The position numbers and the translations under genes were made by a program. From Citrobacter koseri ATCC BAA-895 (GTDB lineage: Bacteria; Pseudomonadota; Gammaproteobacteria; Enterobacterales; Enterobacteriaceae), in the NCBI RefSeq assembly GCF_000018045.1, contig NC_009792.1:4030001-4094000 (forward strand): 64,000 nt of DNA. Direction: 5' to 3'. This document shows positions 43,522 to 51,642 of the stretch, one piece after another. Under the pieces are notes generated by a model, which did not search any database, was not told the DNA's origin, and saw only the letters and a program-made list of their open reading frames with translations. Within the stretch, counting starts at the first letter, position 1. Each line of letters starts with the position of its first letter.

Positions 43522-44709
43522 ATGGCAGAAAAACATCTTGAAACCAAACTGGTGAGCGCAGGACGCAGCAAAAAATACACGCTGGGATCGGTGAACAGCG
43601 TCATTCAGCGCGCCTCCTCGCTGGTATTTGACACCGTAGAAGCCAAAAAGCACGCCACCCGCAACCGCGCCAATGGCGAGCTTTTCTATGGCCGTCGCGG
43701 AACGCTAACCCATTTTTCGCTACAGGAAGCCATGTGCGAACTGGAAGGCGGCGCCGGATGCGCGCTCTTCCCCTGCGGCGCGGCGGCTGTCGCCAACACG
43801 ATTCTGGCCTTTGTGGAACAGGGCGATCACGTCCTGATGACCAACACCGCTTACGAACCCAGTCAGGATTTTTGCACCAAAGTTCTCGCCAGACTCGGCG
43901 TGACGACCGGCTGGTTTGATCCGCTGGTCGGCGCGGATATCGTGAAGCATATTCAGCCCAATACGAAAGTAGTGTTTCTCGAATCCCCTGGCTCCATCAC
44001 GATGGAAGTGCATGACATCCCGGCGATTGTCGGCGCGGTAAGACGCGTTGCGCCAGACGCCGTCATTATGATTGATAACACCTGGGCGGCGGGCGTGCTG
44101 TTTAAGGCGCTGGATTTCGGGATCGATATTTCCATCCAGGCAGGAACGAAATACCTGATTGGTCACTCGGATGCGATGGTCGGCACAGCCGTGTCTAATG
44201 CGCGTTGTTGGGAGCAATTACGCGAAAACGCCTATCTGATGGGGCAAATGCTGGACGCAGATACCGCTTATATGACCAGCCGTGGGCTACGTACGCTGGG
44301 CGTGCGCTTACGCCAGCATCATGAAAGCAGCCTGAAAGTCGCCGAGTGGCTGGCGAATCACCCTCAGGTCGCCCGCGTTAATCATCCCGCCCTTCCTGGC
44401 AGCAAAGGCCACGAATTCTGGAAGCGCGATTTCACGGGCAGCAGCGGGTTGTTCTCGTTTGTGCTGAATAAAAGGCTGAGCAATGAGGCGCTTTCCGCTT
44501 ATCTGGATAATTTCAGCTTGTTCAGCATGGCCTACTCCTGGGGCGGCTTTGAATCCTTAATTCTGCCTAACCAGCCGGAACATATCGCCGCCATTCGTCC
44601 CGAAGGCGACGTTGATTTCACCGGCACGCTGATCCGTTTGCACATCGGTTTAGAGAATGTTGACGATCTGATTGCAGATTTAGCCGCAGGATTCACGCGT
44701 ATTGTGTAA
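43522..44709 (+). CDS. metC: Cystathionine beta-lyase MetC
   Basis: This 395-residue PLP enzyme cleaves cystathionine to homocysteine, pyruvate and ammonia in methionine synthesis. The PLP lysine lies in QAGTKYLIGHSD (Lys210 by E. coli numbering, same length). Other family marks are YGRRGTLTHFSLQEAMCELE and the C-terminal LFSMAYSWGGFESL. ATG at 43522 gives the E. coli start; upstream frame reaches 43387 but crosses the MetJ operator. Expression should be repressed by MetJ with S-adenosylmethionine. Confidence 0.98.
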   Translation: MAEKHLETKLVSAGRSKKYTLGSVNSVIQRASSLVFDTVEAKKHATRNRANGELFYGRRGTLTHFSLQEAMCELEGGAGCALFPCGAAAVANTILAFVEQGDHVLMTNTAYEPSQDFCTKVLARLGVTTGWFDPLVGADIVKHIQPNTKVVFLESPGSITMEVHDIPAIVGAVRRVAPDAVIMIDNTWAAGVLFKALDFGIDISIQAGTKYLIGHSDAMVGTAVSNARCWEQLRENAYLMGQMLDADTAYMTSRGLRTLGVRLRQHHESSLKVAEWLANHPQVARVNHPALPGSKGHEFWKRDFTGSSGLFSFVLNKRLSNEALSAYLDNFSLFSMAYSWGGFESLILPNQPEHIAAIRPEGDVDFTGTLIRLHIGLENVDDLIADLAAGFTRIV

Positions 44710-44840
44710 AGTTTCCGGTCATGGACAGAATTGCAGACACTCCGGGCAGAAAAGTCTGCATTTGTTGCGTCCGGGATCAAGGCATCCCGGGCAATTCAGG
44801 AGTACAATAGCCCCATAAACGCGGTTCCACAGGAAAGTCC

Positions 44841-45500
44841 ATGGCTGTCATTCAAGATATTATCGCTGCGCTCTGGCAACACGATTTTGCCGCGCTGGCG
44901 GATCCACACGTTGTTAGCGTTGTCTACTTTGTGATGTTTGCCACGCTATTTTTAGAAAACGGCCTGCTCCCGGCCTCTTTTTTACCCGGAGACAGCCTGC
45001 TCTTACTGGCAGGCGCGCTGGTTGCACAAGGTGTCATGGACTTTGTCCCCACGATCCTTATTCTGACGACAGCCGCCAGTCTCGGCTGCTGGCTGAGCTA
45101 TATTCAGGGGCGCTGGCTGGGAAATACGCAAACGGTGAAAGGCTGGCTGGCGCAGCTTCCCGTTAAATACCATCAGCGCGCGACCTGTATGTTCGACCGG
45201 CACGGCCTGCTGGCGCTGCTTGCCGGGCGCTTTCTGGCGTTTGTGCGCACCCTGCTGCCCACAATGGCGGGGATTTCAGGGTTGTCCAGCCGCCGGTTTC
45301 AGTTTTTTAACTGGTTGAGCGGGCTGCTGTGGGTCGGCGTGGTGACCAGTTTCGGCTACGCGCTCAGTATGATCCCATTCGTGAAACGTCATGAAGATCA
45401 GGTGATGACGTTTTTGATGATCCTGCCGATTGCCCTGCTGGCCGCCGGTTTGATCGGCACATTATTCGTCGTGATCAAGAAGAAGTATTGCAGCGCCTGA
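44841..45500 (+). CDS. yghB: DedA family inner-membrane protein YghB
   Basis: This 219-residue protein has about five hydrophobic segments and the DedA signatures FLENGLLPASFLPGDSLLLLAG and GRFLAFVRTLLPTMAGISGLS, with the conserved Arg and Pro. YghB and its paralogue YqjA are needed for normal membrane composition, pH tolerance and cell division in E. coli; they probably act as proton-dependent lipid or ion transporters. The C-terminus is basic (VVIKKKYCSA). It follows metC after 131 bases and has its own GGAAAG ribosome site. Confidence 0.96.
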   Translation: MAVIQDIIAALWQHDFAALADPHVVSVVYFVMFATLFLENGLLPASFLPGDSLLLLAGALVAQGVMDFVPTILILTTAASLGCWLSYIQGRWLGNTQTVKGWLAQLPVKYHQRATCMFDRHGLLALLAGRFLAFVRTLLPTMAGISGLSSRRFQFFNWLSGLLWVGVVTSFGYALSMIPFVKRHEDQVMTFLMILPIALLAAGLIGTLFVVIKKKYCSA

Positions 45501-45510
45501 TTTGCTGATT

Positions 45511-45537
45511 GCCGGATGGCGCTTACGCTTATCCGGC
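45511..45537. repeat. REP-type palindrome
   Basis: GCCGGATGGCG (45511-45521) with CGCTTATCCGGC (ending 45537) forms a REP unit between the convergent yghB and yqhC genes. It may terminate both transcripts. Confidence 0.7.
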
Positions 45538-45547
45538 TTACACATGA

Positions 45548-46465
45548 TTAGCTTCCCTGCATCATTCTCATTCGTGCCGCATCCTCCCCCGGCGTTACGC
45601 CAAAATAGCGTTTGAACTCCCGACTGAACTGCGACGCGCTCTCGTAGCCAACGCGCATCGCAGCGGCGCTGGCTTTCATCCCGTCGTGAATGATCATCAT
45701 CCGCGCTTTATGCAGGCGATAGGTTTTCAGGTACTGCAACGGCGAGGTACTGGTAACGGATTTAAAATTATGATGGAACGCCGAGACGCTCATGTTGGCT
45801 TCCGCAGCCAGTTGCTCAACGTTCAGGTTCTCGGTGTATTTGGTTTCAATCCGCTTCAGCACCCGGCTAATCAGGCTGAAATGGGTCTGGCGGCTGACCA
45901 GCGCCAGCAGCGCGCCGCCACGCGGCCCCATCAGAACGTGATACAGAATTTCGCGAATAATCTGTTTCCCCAGAATGCGCGCATCCAGCGGCCTTTCCAT
46001 CACATCTAACAGGCGTTCCGCCGCACAAAGAATGTCATCCGACAGCGTGGCGGAGTTAATCCCGCTTGCCGCCATCGACGGTTGAAACAGATCGTCCTCA
46101 CCAATGTCCATCAGCAACTCCTGCAATTGCAGGATATCAACATTCAGACGAATCCCCGCGAGCGGTACTTCCGGCGTCGCATAAGTTTCACATTCAAAGG
46201 GTAAAGGTACTGTCAGCAGCAGATATTCATTGGCATCGTACTGAAATACGCGTTCATTGATATAACCGATCTTATGCCCCGAAAAGAGAAATATGATGCC
46301 AGGCTGATACATCACAGGCGTGCGCGACCCCGGCTCCGTGCCGTAGAGCAAACGCACGTCGGGCAGGCAGTCATTCAGGTTGTTTTGATTGTTTATCAGC
46401 TGCTTAATTTTATCTGTCAGCAACAGGCAGATGGCTTCACGGTTCATGGCGCGCTTTTTTCTCAT
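45548..46465 (-). CDS. yqhC: AraC family regulator YqhC
   Basis: This 305-residue activator of yqhD-dkgA responds to furfural, glyoxal and other aldehydes in E. coli. It has an AraC_N cupin-like domain (RTPVMYQPGIIFLFSGHKIG at about 49-68) and two helix-turn-helix motifs (LNVEQLAAEANMSVSAFHHN, MRVGYESASQFSREFKRYFG). The start is either 46465 (MRKKRAMNRE) or 46447 (MNRE); neither has a strong ribosome site. It is divergent from yqhD across 175 bases that hold a perfect inverted repeat. Two Cys, CLPD and CAAERLL, may be redox targets. Confidence 0.95.
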   Translation of the reverse strand: MRKKRAMNREAICLLLTDKIKQLINNQNNLNDCLPDVRLLYGTEPGSRTPVMYQPGIIFLFSGHKIGYINERVFQYDANEYLLLTVPLPFECETYATPEVPLAGIRLNVDILQLQELLMDIGEDDLFQPSMAASGINSATLSDDILCAAERLLDVMERPLDARILGKQIIREILYHVLMGPRGGALLALVSRQTHFSLISRVLKRIETKYTENLNVEQLAAEANMSVSAFHHNFKSVTSTSPLQYLKTYRLHKARMMIIHDGMKASAAAMRVGYESASQFSREFKRYFGVTPGEDAARMRMMQGS

Positions 46466-46504
46466 CGGTTTACGACGCTTTGATTGTGCGCAAATTTATC
46501 TTTT

Positions 46505-46524
46505 TTCTCCAGCGCTCTGGAGAA
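46505..46524. promoter_or_regulatory. Inverted repeat in yqhC-yqhD control region
   Basis: TTCTCCAGCGCTCTGGAGAA is a perfect palindrome with 8-bp arms and a CGCT centre (itself part of AGCGCT). It lies 40 bases upstream of yqhC and 117 upstream of yqhD and could be an operator for YqhC or another factor. No direct evidence for the protein involved. Confidence 0.4.
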
Positions 46525-46640
46525 ATGGGCAAGACATTGGCAGAAATGAGCATTGAGAGGAAGGCGGCTGGCGACCACAATGTTCACCATCAGGCAGACA
46601 TTCGCCTGCCCACTTTTTTACCCACATAAGGGAACGAGCA

Positions 46641-47804
46641 ATGAACAACTTTAATCTGCATACCCCAACCCGCATTCTGTTTGGTAAAGGCGCGATTGCC
46701 GATCTGCGCGATCAAATCCCTCAGGGCGCCCGCGTATTGATCACCTACGGCGGCGGCAGCGTGAAAAAGACCGGCGTACTGGATCAGGTACATGACGCGC
46801 TGAAAGGTCTGGACGTGCTGGAATTTGGCGGCATCGAGCCAAACCCGTCTTATGAAACGCTGATGAACGCCGTCAACATTGTACGTGATGAGAAAGTGAC
46901 GTTCCTGCTGGCGGTCGGCGGCGGTTCCGTGCTGGATGGCACTAAATTTATCGCGGCGGCGGCGCAATATGACGAAGGCGTGGACCCGTGGCGCATTCTG
47001 GAAACCCGCGGCAACGACGTGAAAAGCGCCGTACCGATGGGATCGGTGCTGACGTTGCCGGCAACGGGTTCAGAATCTAACTCCGGGGCGGTAATTTCCC
47101 GTAAAACCACCGGCGATAAGCTGGCCTTTATGACGCCGTTCGTCCAACCCGTGTTTGCGGTGCTCGATCCGGTTTATACCTACACCCTGCCGCCGCGCCA
47201 GGTTGCTAACGGCGTTGTGGATGCATTCGTTCACACCGTTGAGCAGTATGTCACTTATCCGGTTGACGGAAAAATTCAGGATCGCTTTGCCGAAGGTATC
47301 CTGCTGACGCTTGTCGAAGAAGGCCCGAAAGCGCTGAAAGAGCCGGAAAACTACGATGTCCGCGCCAACGTAATGTGGGCGGCCACTCAGGCGCTGAACG
47401 GTCTGATCGGCGCGGGCGTCCCGCAGGACTGGGCAACGCATATGCTGGGTCATGAGCTGACGGCGATGCACGGCCTTGATCACGCGCAGACGCTGGCTAT
47501 CGTCCTGCCTGCGCTGTGGAATGAAAAACGCGATACCAAACGCGCCAAACTGTTGCAGTACGCAGAGCGAGTCTGGAATATCACCGACGGTTCCGACGAT
47601 GCGCGTATTGATGCCGCCATCGCCGCCACCCGCCGCTTCTTTGAGCAAATGGGCGTACCGACTCGCCTGTCTGATTACGGTCTGGACGGCAGTTCCATTC
47701 CGGCATTGCTGGCAAAACTGGAAGCGCACGGCGGTACAAATCTGGGTGAACATCAGGACATTACGCTGGATGTCAGCCGTCGGATTTACGAAGCGGCTCG
47801 CTAA
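46641..47804 (+). CDS. yqhD: NADPH-dependent aldehyde reductase/alcohol dehydrogenase YqhD
   Basis: This 387-residue metal-dependent group-III alcohol dehydrogenase reduces short aldehydes (acrolein, malondialdehyde, butanal, furfural) with NADPH. Metal ligands are in GVVDAFVHTVEQY (Asp, His) and HMLGHELTAMHGLDHAQ (two His). The cofactor-binding loop is YGGGSVKKTG, and GGGSVLDGTKF is the family core. ATG at 46641 follows AAGGGAACGAG. It forms an operon with dkgA, with a strong intercistronic hairpin. YqhC should activate it under aldehyde stress. Confidence 0.98.
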   Translation: MNNFNLHTPTRILFGKGAIADLRDQIPQGARVLITYGGGSVKKTGVLDQVHDALKGLDVLEFGGIEPNPSYETLMNAVNIVRDEKVTFLLAVGGGSVLDGTKFIAAAAQYDEGVDPWRILETRGNDVKSAVPMGSVLTLPATGSESNSGAVISRKTTGDKLAFMTPFVQPVFAVLDPVYTYTLPPRQVANGVVDAFVHTVEQYVTYPVDGKIQDRFAEGILLTLVEEGPKALKEPENYDVRANVMWAATQALNGLIGAGVPQDWATHMLGHELTAMHGLDHAQTLAIVLPALWNEKRDTKRAKLLQYAERVWNITDGSDDARIDAAIAATRRFFEQMGVPTRLSDYGLDGSSIPALLAKLEAHGGTNLGEHQDITLDVSRRIYEAAR

Positions 47805-47863
47805 GGTTTTTTCGCCTCTGGCTTTCGTTTTTGGACATTTCGTCCAGACTTAAGTCACACAAC

Positions 47864-47887
47864 CTCACCGGAGTTTGCTCCGGTGAG
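47864..47887 (+). promoter_or_regulatory. Intercistronic hairpin between yqhD and dkgA
   Basis: CTCACCGGAG (47864-47873) is perfectly inverted by CTCCGGTGAG (47878-47887) with loop TTTG. No T run follows, so it is more likely an mRNA-stability or partial attenuation element than a full terminator. Confidence 0.6.
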
Positions 47888-47907
47888 ATCGCATAAAGGA
47901 GGAACGC

Positions 47908-48735
47908 ATGGCTAATCCAACCGTTATCAAGCTACAGGATGGCAACGTAATGCCACAACTGGGCCTGGGAGTCTGGAAGGCAAGCAACGAGGAAGCAATT
48001 TCCGCCATTCATAAGGCGCTGGAAGTGGGATATCGCTCCATTGATACCGCTGCGGCGTACAAGAATGAAGAAGGCGTCGGAAAAGCGTTAAAAGATGCCG
48101 GTATCGACCGGGAAGAACTGTTTATTACCACCAAACTGTGGAATGACGATCAGAAACGCCCTCGAGAAGCCTTGCAGGAAAGCCTGGATAAGCTCCAGTT
48201 GGATCACCTCGATCTCTATCTGATGCACTGGCCCGTTCCAGCTATCGACCATTATGTTGACGCCTGGGAAGGGATGATTGAACTGCAAAGAGAGGGGCTG
48301 GTGAAAAGCATCGGCGTGTGTAACTTTCAGGTGAACCACCTCCAGCGTCTGATCGATGAAACCGGCGTTACACCGGTGATCAACCAGATCGAATTGCATC
48401 CGCTGATGCAACAGCGTCAGCTGCATGCCTGGAATGCGACGCACAAGATCCAGACCGAGTCCTGGAGCCCGCTGGCGCAAGGCGGCGCAGGCGTTTTCGA
48501 TCAGAAAATCATTCGCGATCTGGCGGATAAGTACGGTAAATCTCCGGCGCAAATTGTGATCCGCTGGCATCTGGATAACGGGCTGGTGGTGATCCCTAAA
48601 TCCGTCACCCCTTCACGTATTGCGGAAAACTTCGACGTCTGGGATTTCCGTCTCGACAAAGACGAATTAAGCGAAGTGGCCAAACTTGACCAGGGTAAGC
48701 GCCTGGGGCCGGACCCGGATCAGTTCGGCGGCTAA
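47908..48735 (+). CDS. dkgA: 2,5-diketo-D-gluconate reductase A (methylglyoxal reductase)
   Basis: This 275-residue AKR5-type aldo-keto reductase reduces methylglyoxal, furfural and 2,5-diketo-D-gluconate with NADPH. The catalytic tetrad is Asp and Tyr in SIDTAAAYKNEEGVG, Lys in FITTKLWND and His in LYLMHWPVP. The NADPH-binding segment is VIPKSVTPSRIAENFDV. ATG at 47908 follows AAAGGAGGAACGC, an excellent ribosome site, so it could be translated well even if the hairpin reduces read-through. It lies downstream of yqhD in the YqhC regulon. Confidence 0.98.
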   Translation: MANPTVIKLQDGNVMPQLGLGVWKASNEEAISAIHKALEVGYRSIDTAAAYKNEEGVGKALKDAGIDREELFITTKLWNDDQKRPREALQESLDKLQLDHLDLYLMHWPVPAIDHYVDAWEGMIELQREGLVKSIGVCNFQVNHLQRLIDETGVTPVINQIELHPLMQQRQLHAWNATHKIQTESWSPLAQGGAGVFDQKIIRDLADKYGKSPAQIVIRWHLDNGLVVIPKSVTPSRIAENFDVWDFRLDKDELSEVAKLDQGKRLGPDPDQFGG

Positions 48736-48747
48736 CCTTCCTTTCCG

Positions 48748-48772
48748 GCCCGACATTTCTGTCGGGCTTTTT
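48748..48772 (+). terminator. Terminator of yqhD-dkgA
   Basis: GCCCGACA (48748-48755) pairs with TGTCGGGC (48760-48767), loop TTTC, followed by TTTTT. It lies 12 bases after the dkgA stop and is a textbook Rho-independent terminator. Confidence 0.9.
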
Positions 48773-48847
48773 GACTACCTGGCGGGTTTGGTAGAAAGTG
48801 TTGAGTCGGTACGACGCGAATTGTGAACTCAGCAACGGAGAAAAGGA

Positions 48848-49309
48848 ATGAGCTGTATTTTTTGCCAAATCGTTGAGGGTAAAGCCCCCTGCCATAAGAT
48901 CTGGGAAGACGAGCATCATCTGGCCTTCCTCTCCATCTTCCCGAACACCGACGGTTTTACGGTGGTGATCCCGAAGAAGCATTATCCCAGCTATGCGTTC
49001 GACTTGCCGCCGCAGGCGCTGGCCGATCTGATGCTTGCCACCCAAAAAGTGGCGAAAAAGCTGGATAACGCCTTCCCGGACGTGGGACGTACGGGAATGT
49101 TTTTTGAAGGATTTGGCGTGGATCATGTGCACAGCAAGCTCAGCCCGATGCACGGCACCGCTAACCTGAGCGAATGGAAGCCTATTGAATCGCGGCAGGC
49201 GAAATTCTTTGAACAGTACGAAGGCTATTTGTCATCGCATGACCACGAGCGGGCGGATGACGAAAAACTGGCGGCGCTGGCCGCCAGAATTCGTGAAGCG
49301 AACGCATAA
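48848..49309 (+). CDS. HIT family protein with altered histidine triad
   Basis: This 153-residue HIT-superfamily protein has CIFCQIVEGKAPCHKIWED at the N-terminus (a CxxC that often binds zinc), GFTVVIPKKHYPS and the C-terminal motif DHVHSKLSPMHG. In typical members the triad is His-x-His-x-His; here the third histidine is Lys97 (H93-V-H95-S-K97), while the presumed catalytic His95 is kept. Family members hydrolyse nucleotide phosphoramidates or dinucleotides. ATG follows GGAGAAAAGG. It is monocistronic, between dkgA and ygiQ, where E. coli K-12 has different genes. Activity cannot be predicted with confidence. Confidence 0.88.
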   Translation: MSCIFCQIVEGKAPCHKIWEDEHHLAFLSIFPNTDGFTVVIPKKHYPSYAFDLPPQALADLMLATQKVAKKLDNAFPDVGRTGMFFEGFGVDHVHSKLSPMHGTANLSEWKPIESRQAKFFEQYEGYLSSHDHERADDEKLAALAARIREANA

Positions 49310-49316
49310 TCCGTCC

Positions 49317-49354
49317 GTTTGCCGGATAGCGGTGCAAGCACCTTATCCGGCAAA
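49317..49354. repeat. REP-type palindrome
   Basis: GTTTGCCGGATA and its inverse TATCCGGCAAAC, with inner GGTGC/GCACC, form a long near-perfect stem between the convergent HIT gene and ygiQ. A REP unit that can also terminate transcription. Confidence 0.75.
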
Positions 49355-49366
49355 CAGCTAACGGGT

Positions 49367-51538
49367 TTAACGTCCGGCTACCTTGCTGCGTTTTTTATTA
49401 CTCGCAGGCGTCTGACGCTGATGCGCCACTGGCGTATGCTTAGTCAACGCCGGGCGCGTATTGCGGTTCTGACGACGGGCTTCACGCATCTCGTCCAGCG
49501 TAGGCGCCGGAACCAGACACTCGCGACGACTGCCAATCAGATGCTTTTTCCCCATCTCTTCCAGCGCCTGGCGAATCAGCGGCCAGTTCGCCGGATCGTG
49601 GTAACGCAGCAGCGCTTTATGCAGACGACGCTGTTTGTCGCCTCTCGGCACCACCACGTCTTCACTCTTATAGCCAATTTTACCCAGCGGGTTTTTCCCG
49701 GTGTAATACATGGTCGTTGAGTTCGCCAGCGGCGACGGATAGAAGTTCTGCACCTGATCCAGACGGAAGCGATGGCGTTTCAACCACAGCGCCAGATTCA
49801 CCATATCTTCGTCCCGCGTACCGGGGTGCGCAGAGATAAAATACGGGATCAGGTACTGCTCTTTCCCGGCCTGTTTTGAGTAAAGGTCGAACAGTTCTTT
49901 GAAGCGATCATAGCTGCCCATGCCCGGCTTCATCATCTTCGACAGCGGCCCTTCTTCGGTATGCTCCGGCGCAATCTTCAGATAGCCGCCCACATGATGG
50001 CTCGCCAGTTCTTTGATATAACGCGGATCTTCAACGGCAATGTCGTAACGCACGCCGGAGGCGATCAGGATCTTCTTGATGCCTTTCAGATCGCGGGCGC
50101 GGCGATAGAGGTTGATCGTCGGCTCATGGTTGGTATCCATATGCGAGCAGATATCCGGGTACACGCACGACAGGCGGCGGCAGGTTTGTTCCGCGCGCGG
50201 CGACTTACAGCGCAGCATATACATGTTGGCCGTCGGCCCGCCGAGATCGGAAATCACGCCGGTAAAGCCCGGTACGGTATCGCGGATCGCTTCGATCTCA
50301 TTGATGATCGAATCTTCTGAACGGCTCTGAATAATGCGGCCTTCGTGTTCGGTAATCGAGCAGAACGAGCAGCCGCCGAAACACCCGCGCATGATGTTAA
50401 TCGAGAAGCGGATCATTTCATAAGCCGGAATGCGGCTGTCACCGTATGCCGGATGCGGCACGCGCTTATACGGCAGCGCAAAAACGCTGTCCATCTCTTC
50501 GGTAGAGAGCGGAATGGCGGGCGGGTTGATCCAGATATAGCGATCGCCATGCTTTTGCATCAGCGCACGCGCGCAGCCAGGGTTGGTTTCGTGATGCAGA
50601 ATACGCGACGCGTGCGCATACAGCACCTTATCGCCCTTCACCTTCTCAAAGGACGGCAGCAGCACGTAGGTTTTCTCCCACGGCTTCGGACGCGGCGGCT
50701 GAACGGTCACGGCTTTGGCTTCCTGCTTTTTCGGCGCAACCGGTTTGTTATCCGCGCACGGCAGATCTTCGCCATACGGATGGGGGATCGGATCAATTTT
50801 CCCCGGCGTATCCAGACGCGTGGAATCAACCCCACTCCAGCCCGGCAGGGCTTCTTTAACAATAATCGCGGTGTTACGCACATCGCGGATCTGGCCGATC
50901 GGCTCCCCCATTGCCAGGCGGTGCGCAACTTCAACCAGCGGGCGCTCGCCGTTGCCGAACATCAGCATATCGGCTTTCGCATCCACCAGCACCGAGCGGC
51001 GTACGGTATCAGACCAGTAATCATAGTGCGCGGTACGACGCAGGCTGGCTTCAATACCGCCGAGGATCACCGGCACGTCTTTCCAGGCCTCTTTACAGCG
51101 CTGGGTATAGACCAGCGTCGCACGATCCGGGCGCTTGCCCGCCACGTTATCCGGCGTATAGGCGTCGTCATGGCGCAGTCGGCGATCGGCGGTATAACGG
51201 TTGATCATCGAGTCCATGTTGCCCGCTGTGACGCCGAAAAACAGATTCGGTTTCCCCAGACGCATAAAGTCATCTTTGCTGTTCCAGTCCGGCTGGGCAA
51301 TGATGCCGACACGGAAACCCTGCGCTTCCAGCATACGACCGCAAATCGCCATCCCAAAGCTCGGATGATCGACATACGCATCACCGGTAACCAGAATAAT
51401 GTCGCAGCTATCCCAGCCAAGTTGATCCATTTCGTCGCGTGACATCGGCAAAAAAGGCGCGGGGCCAAAACAGGCCGCCCAGTATTGAGGCCAGGAGAAA
51501 AGATCTCTGTCTGGCTGGATCAGGGATATTGCGCTCAT
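49367..51538 (-). CDS. ygiQ: Radical SAM protein YgiQ (UPF0313)
   Basis: This 723-residue protein has an N-terminal cobalamin-binding-like domain (WDSCDIILVTGDAYVDHPSFG) and a radical SAM core with the [4Fe-4S] motif CFGGCSFC (CxxxCxxC) in MRGCFGGCSFCSITEHEGR. The C-terminal tail is basic (RQRQTPASNKKRSKVAGR), as in nucleic-acid-binding or ribosome-associated proteins. Function is not established. In E. coli K-12 the gene is interrupted in some annotations; here it is full length. It is monocistronic on minus and starts at 51538. Confidence 0.95.
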   Translation of the reverse strand: MSAISLIQPDRDLFSWPQYWAACFGPAPFLPMSRDEMDQLGWDSCDIILVTGDAYVDHPSFGMAICGRMLEAQGFRVGIIAQPDWNSKDDFMRLGKPNLFFGVTAGNMDSMINRYTADRRLRHDDAYTPDNVAGKRPDRATLVYTQRCKEAWKDVPVILGGIEASLRRTAHYDYWSDTVRRSVLVDAKADMLMFGNGERPLVEVAHRLAMGEPIGQIRDVRNTAIIVKEALPGWSGVDSTRLDTPGKIDPIPHPYGEDLPCADNKPVAPKKQEAKAVTVQPPRPKPWEKTYVLLPSFEKVKGDKVLYAHASRILHHETNPGCARALMQKHGDRYIWINPPAIPLSTEEMDSVFALPYKRVPHPAYGDSRIPAYEMIRFSINIMRGCFGGCSFCSITEHEGRIIQSRSEDSIINEIEAIRDTVPGFTGVISDLGGPTANMYMLRCKSPRAEQTCRRLSCVYPDICSHMDTNHEPTINLYRRARDLKGIKKILIASGVRYDIAVEDPRYIKELASHHVGGYLKIAPEHTEEGPLSKMMKPGMGSYDRFKELFDLYSKQAGKEQYLIPYFISAHPGTRDEDMVNLALWLKRHRFRLDQVQNFYPSPLANSTTMYYTGKNPLGKIGYKSEDVVVPRGDKQRRLHKALLRYHDPANWPLIRQALEEMGKKHLIGSRRECLVPAPTLDEMREARRQNRNTRPALTKHTPVAHQRQTPASNKKRSKVAGR

Positions 51539-51617
51539 AATGCTTCCAAAAAAATGGTAAAAAAATAATCAAAGGCCGGGGATTATATGCCGGAACGAAA
51601 GAGAAAGGTATTCACTT

Positions 51618-51635
51618 CTCGCCCTTGCGGGCGAG
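51618..51635 (-). terminator. Hairpin after ftsP
   Basis: CTCGCCC (51618-51624) and GGGCGAG (51629-51635) with loop TTGC form a stable stem seven bases past the ftsP stop on minus. No T run is present, so termination may be weak or the element may stabilise mRNA. Confidence 0.45.
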
Positions 51636-51642
51636 GGAAGAT

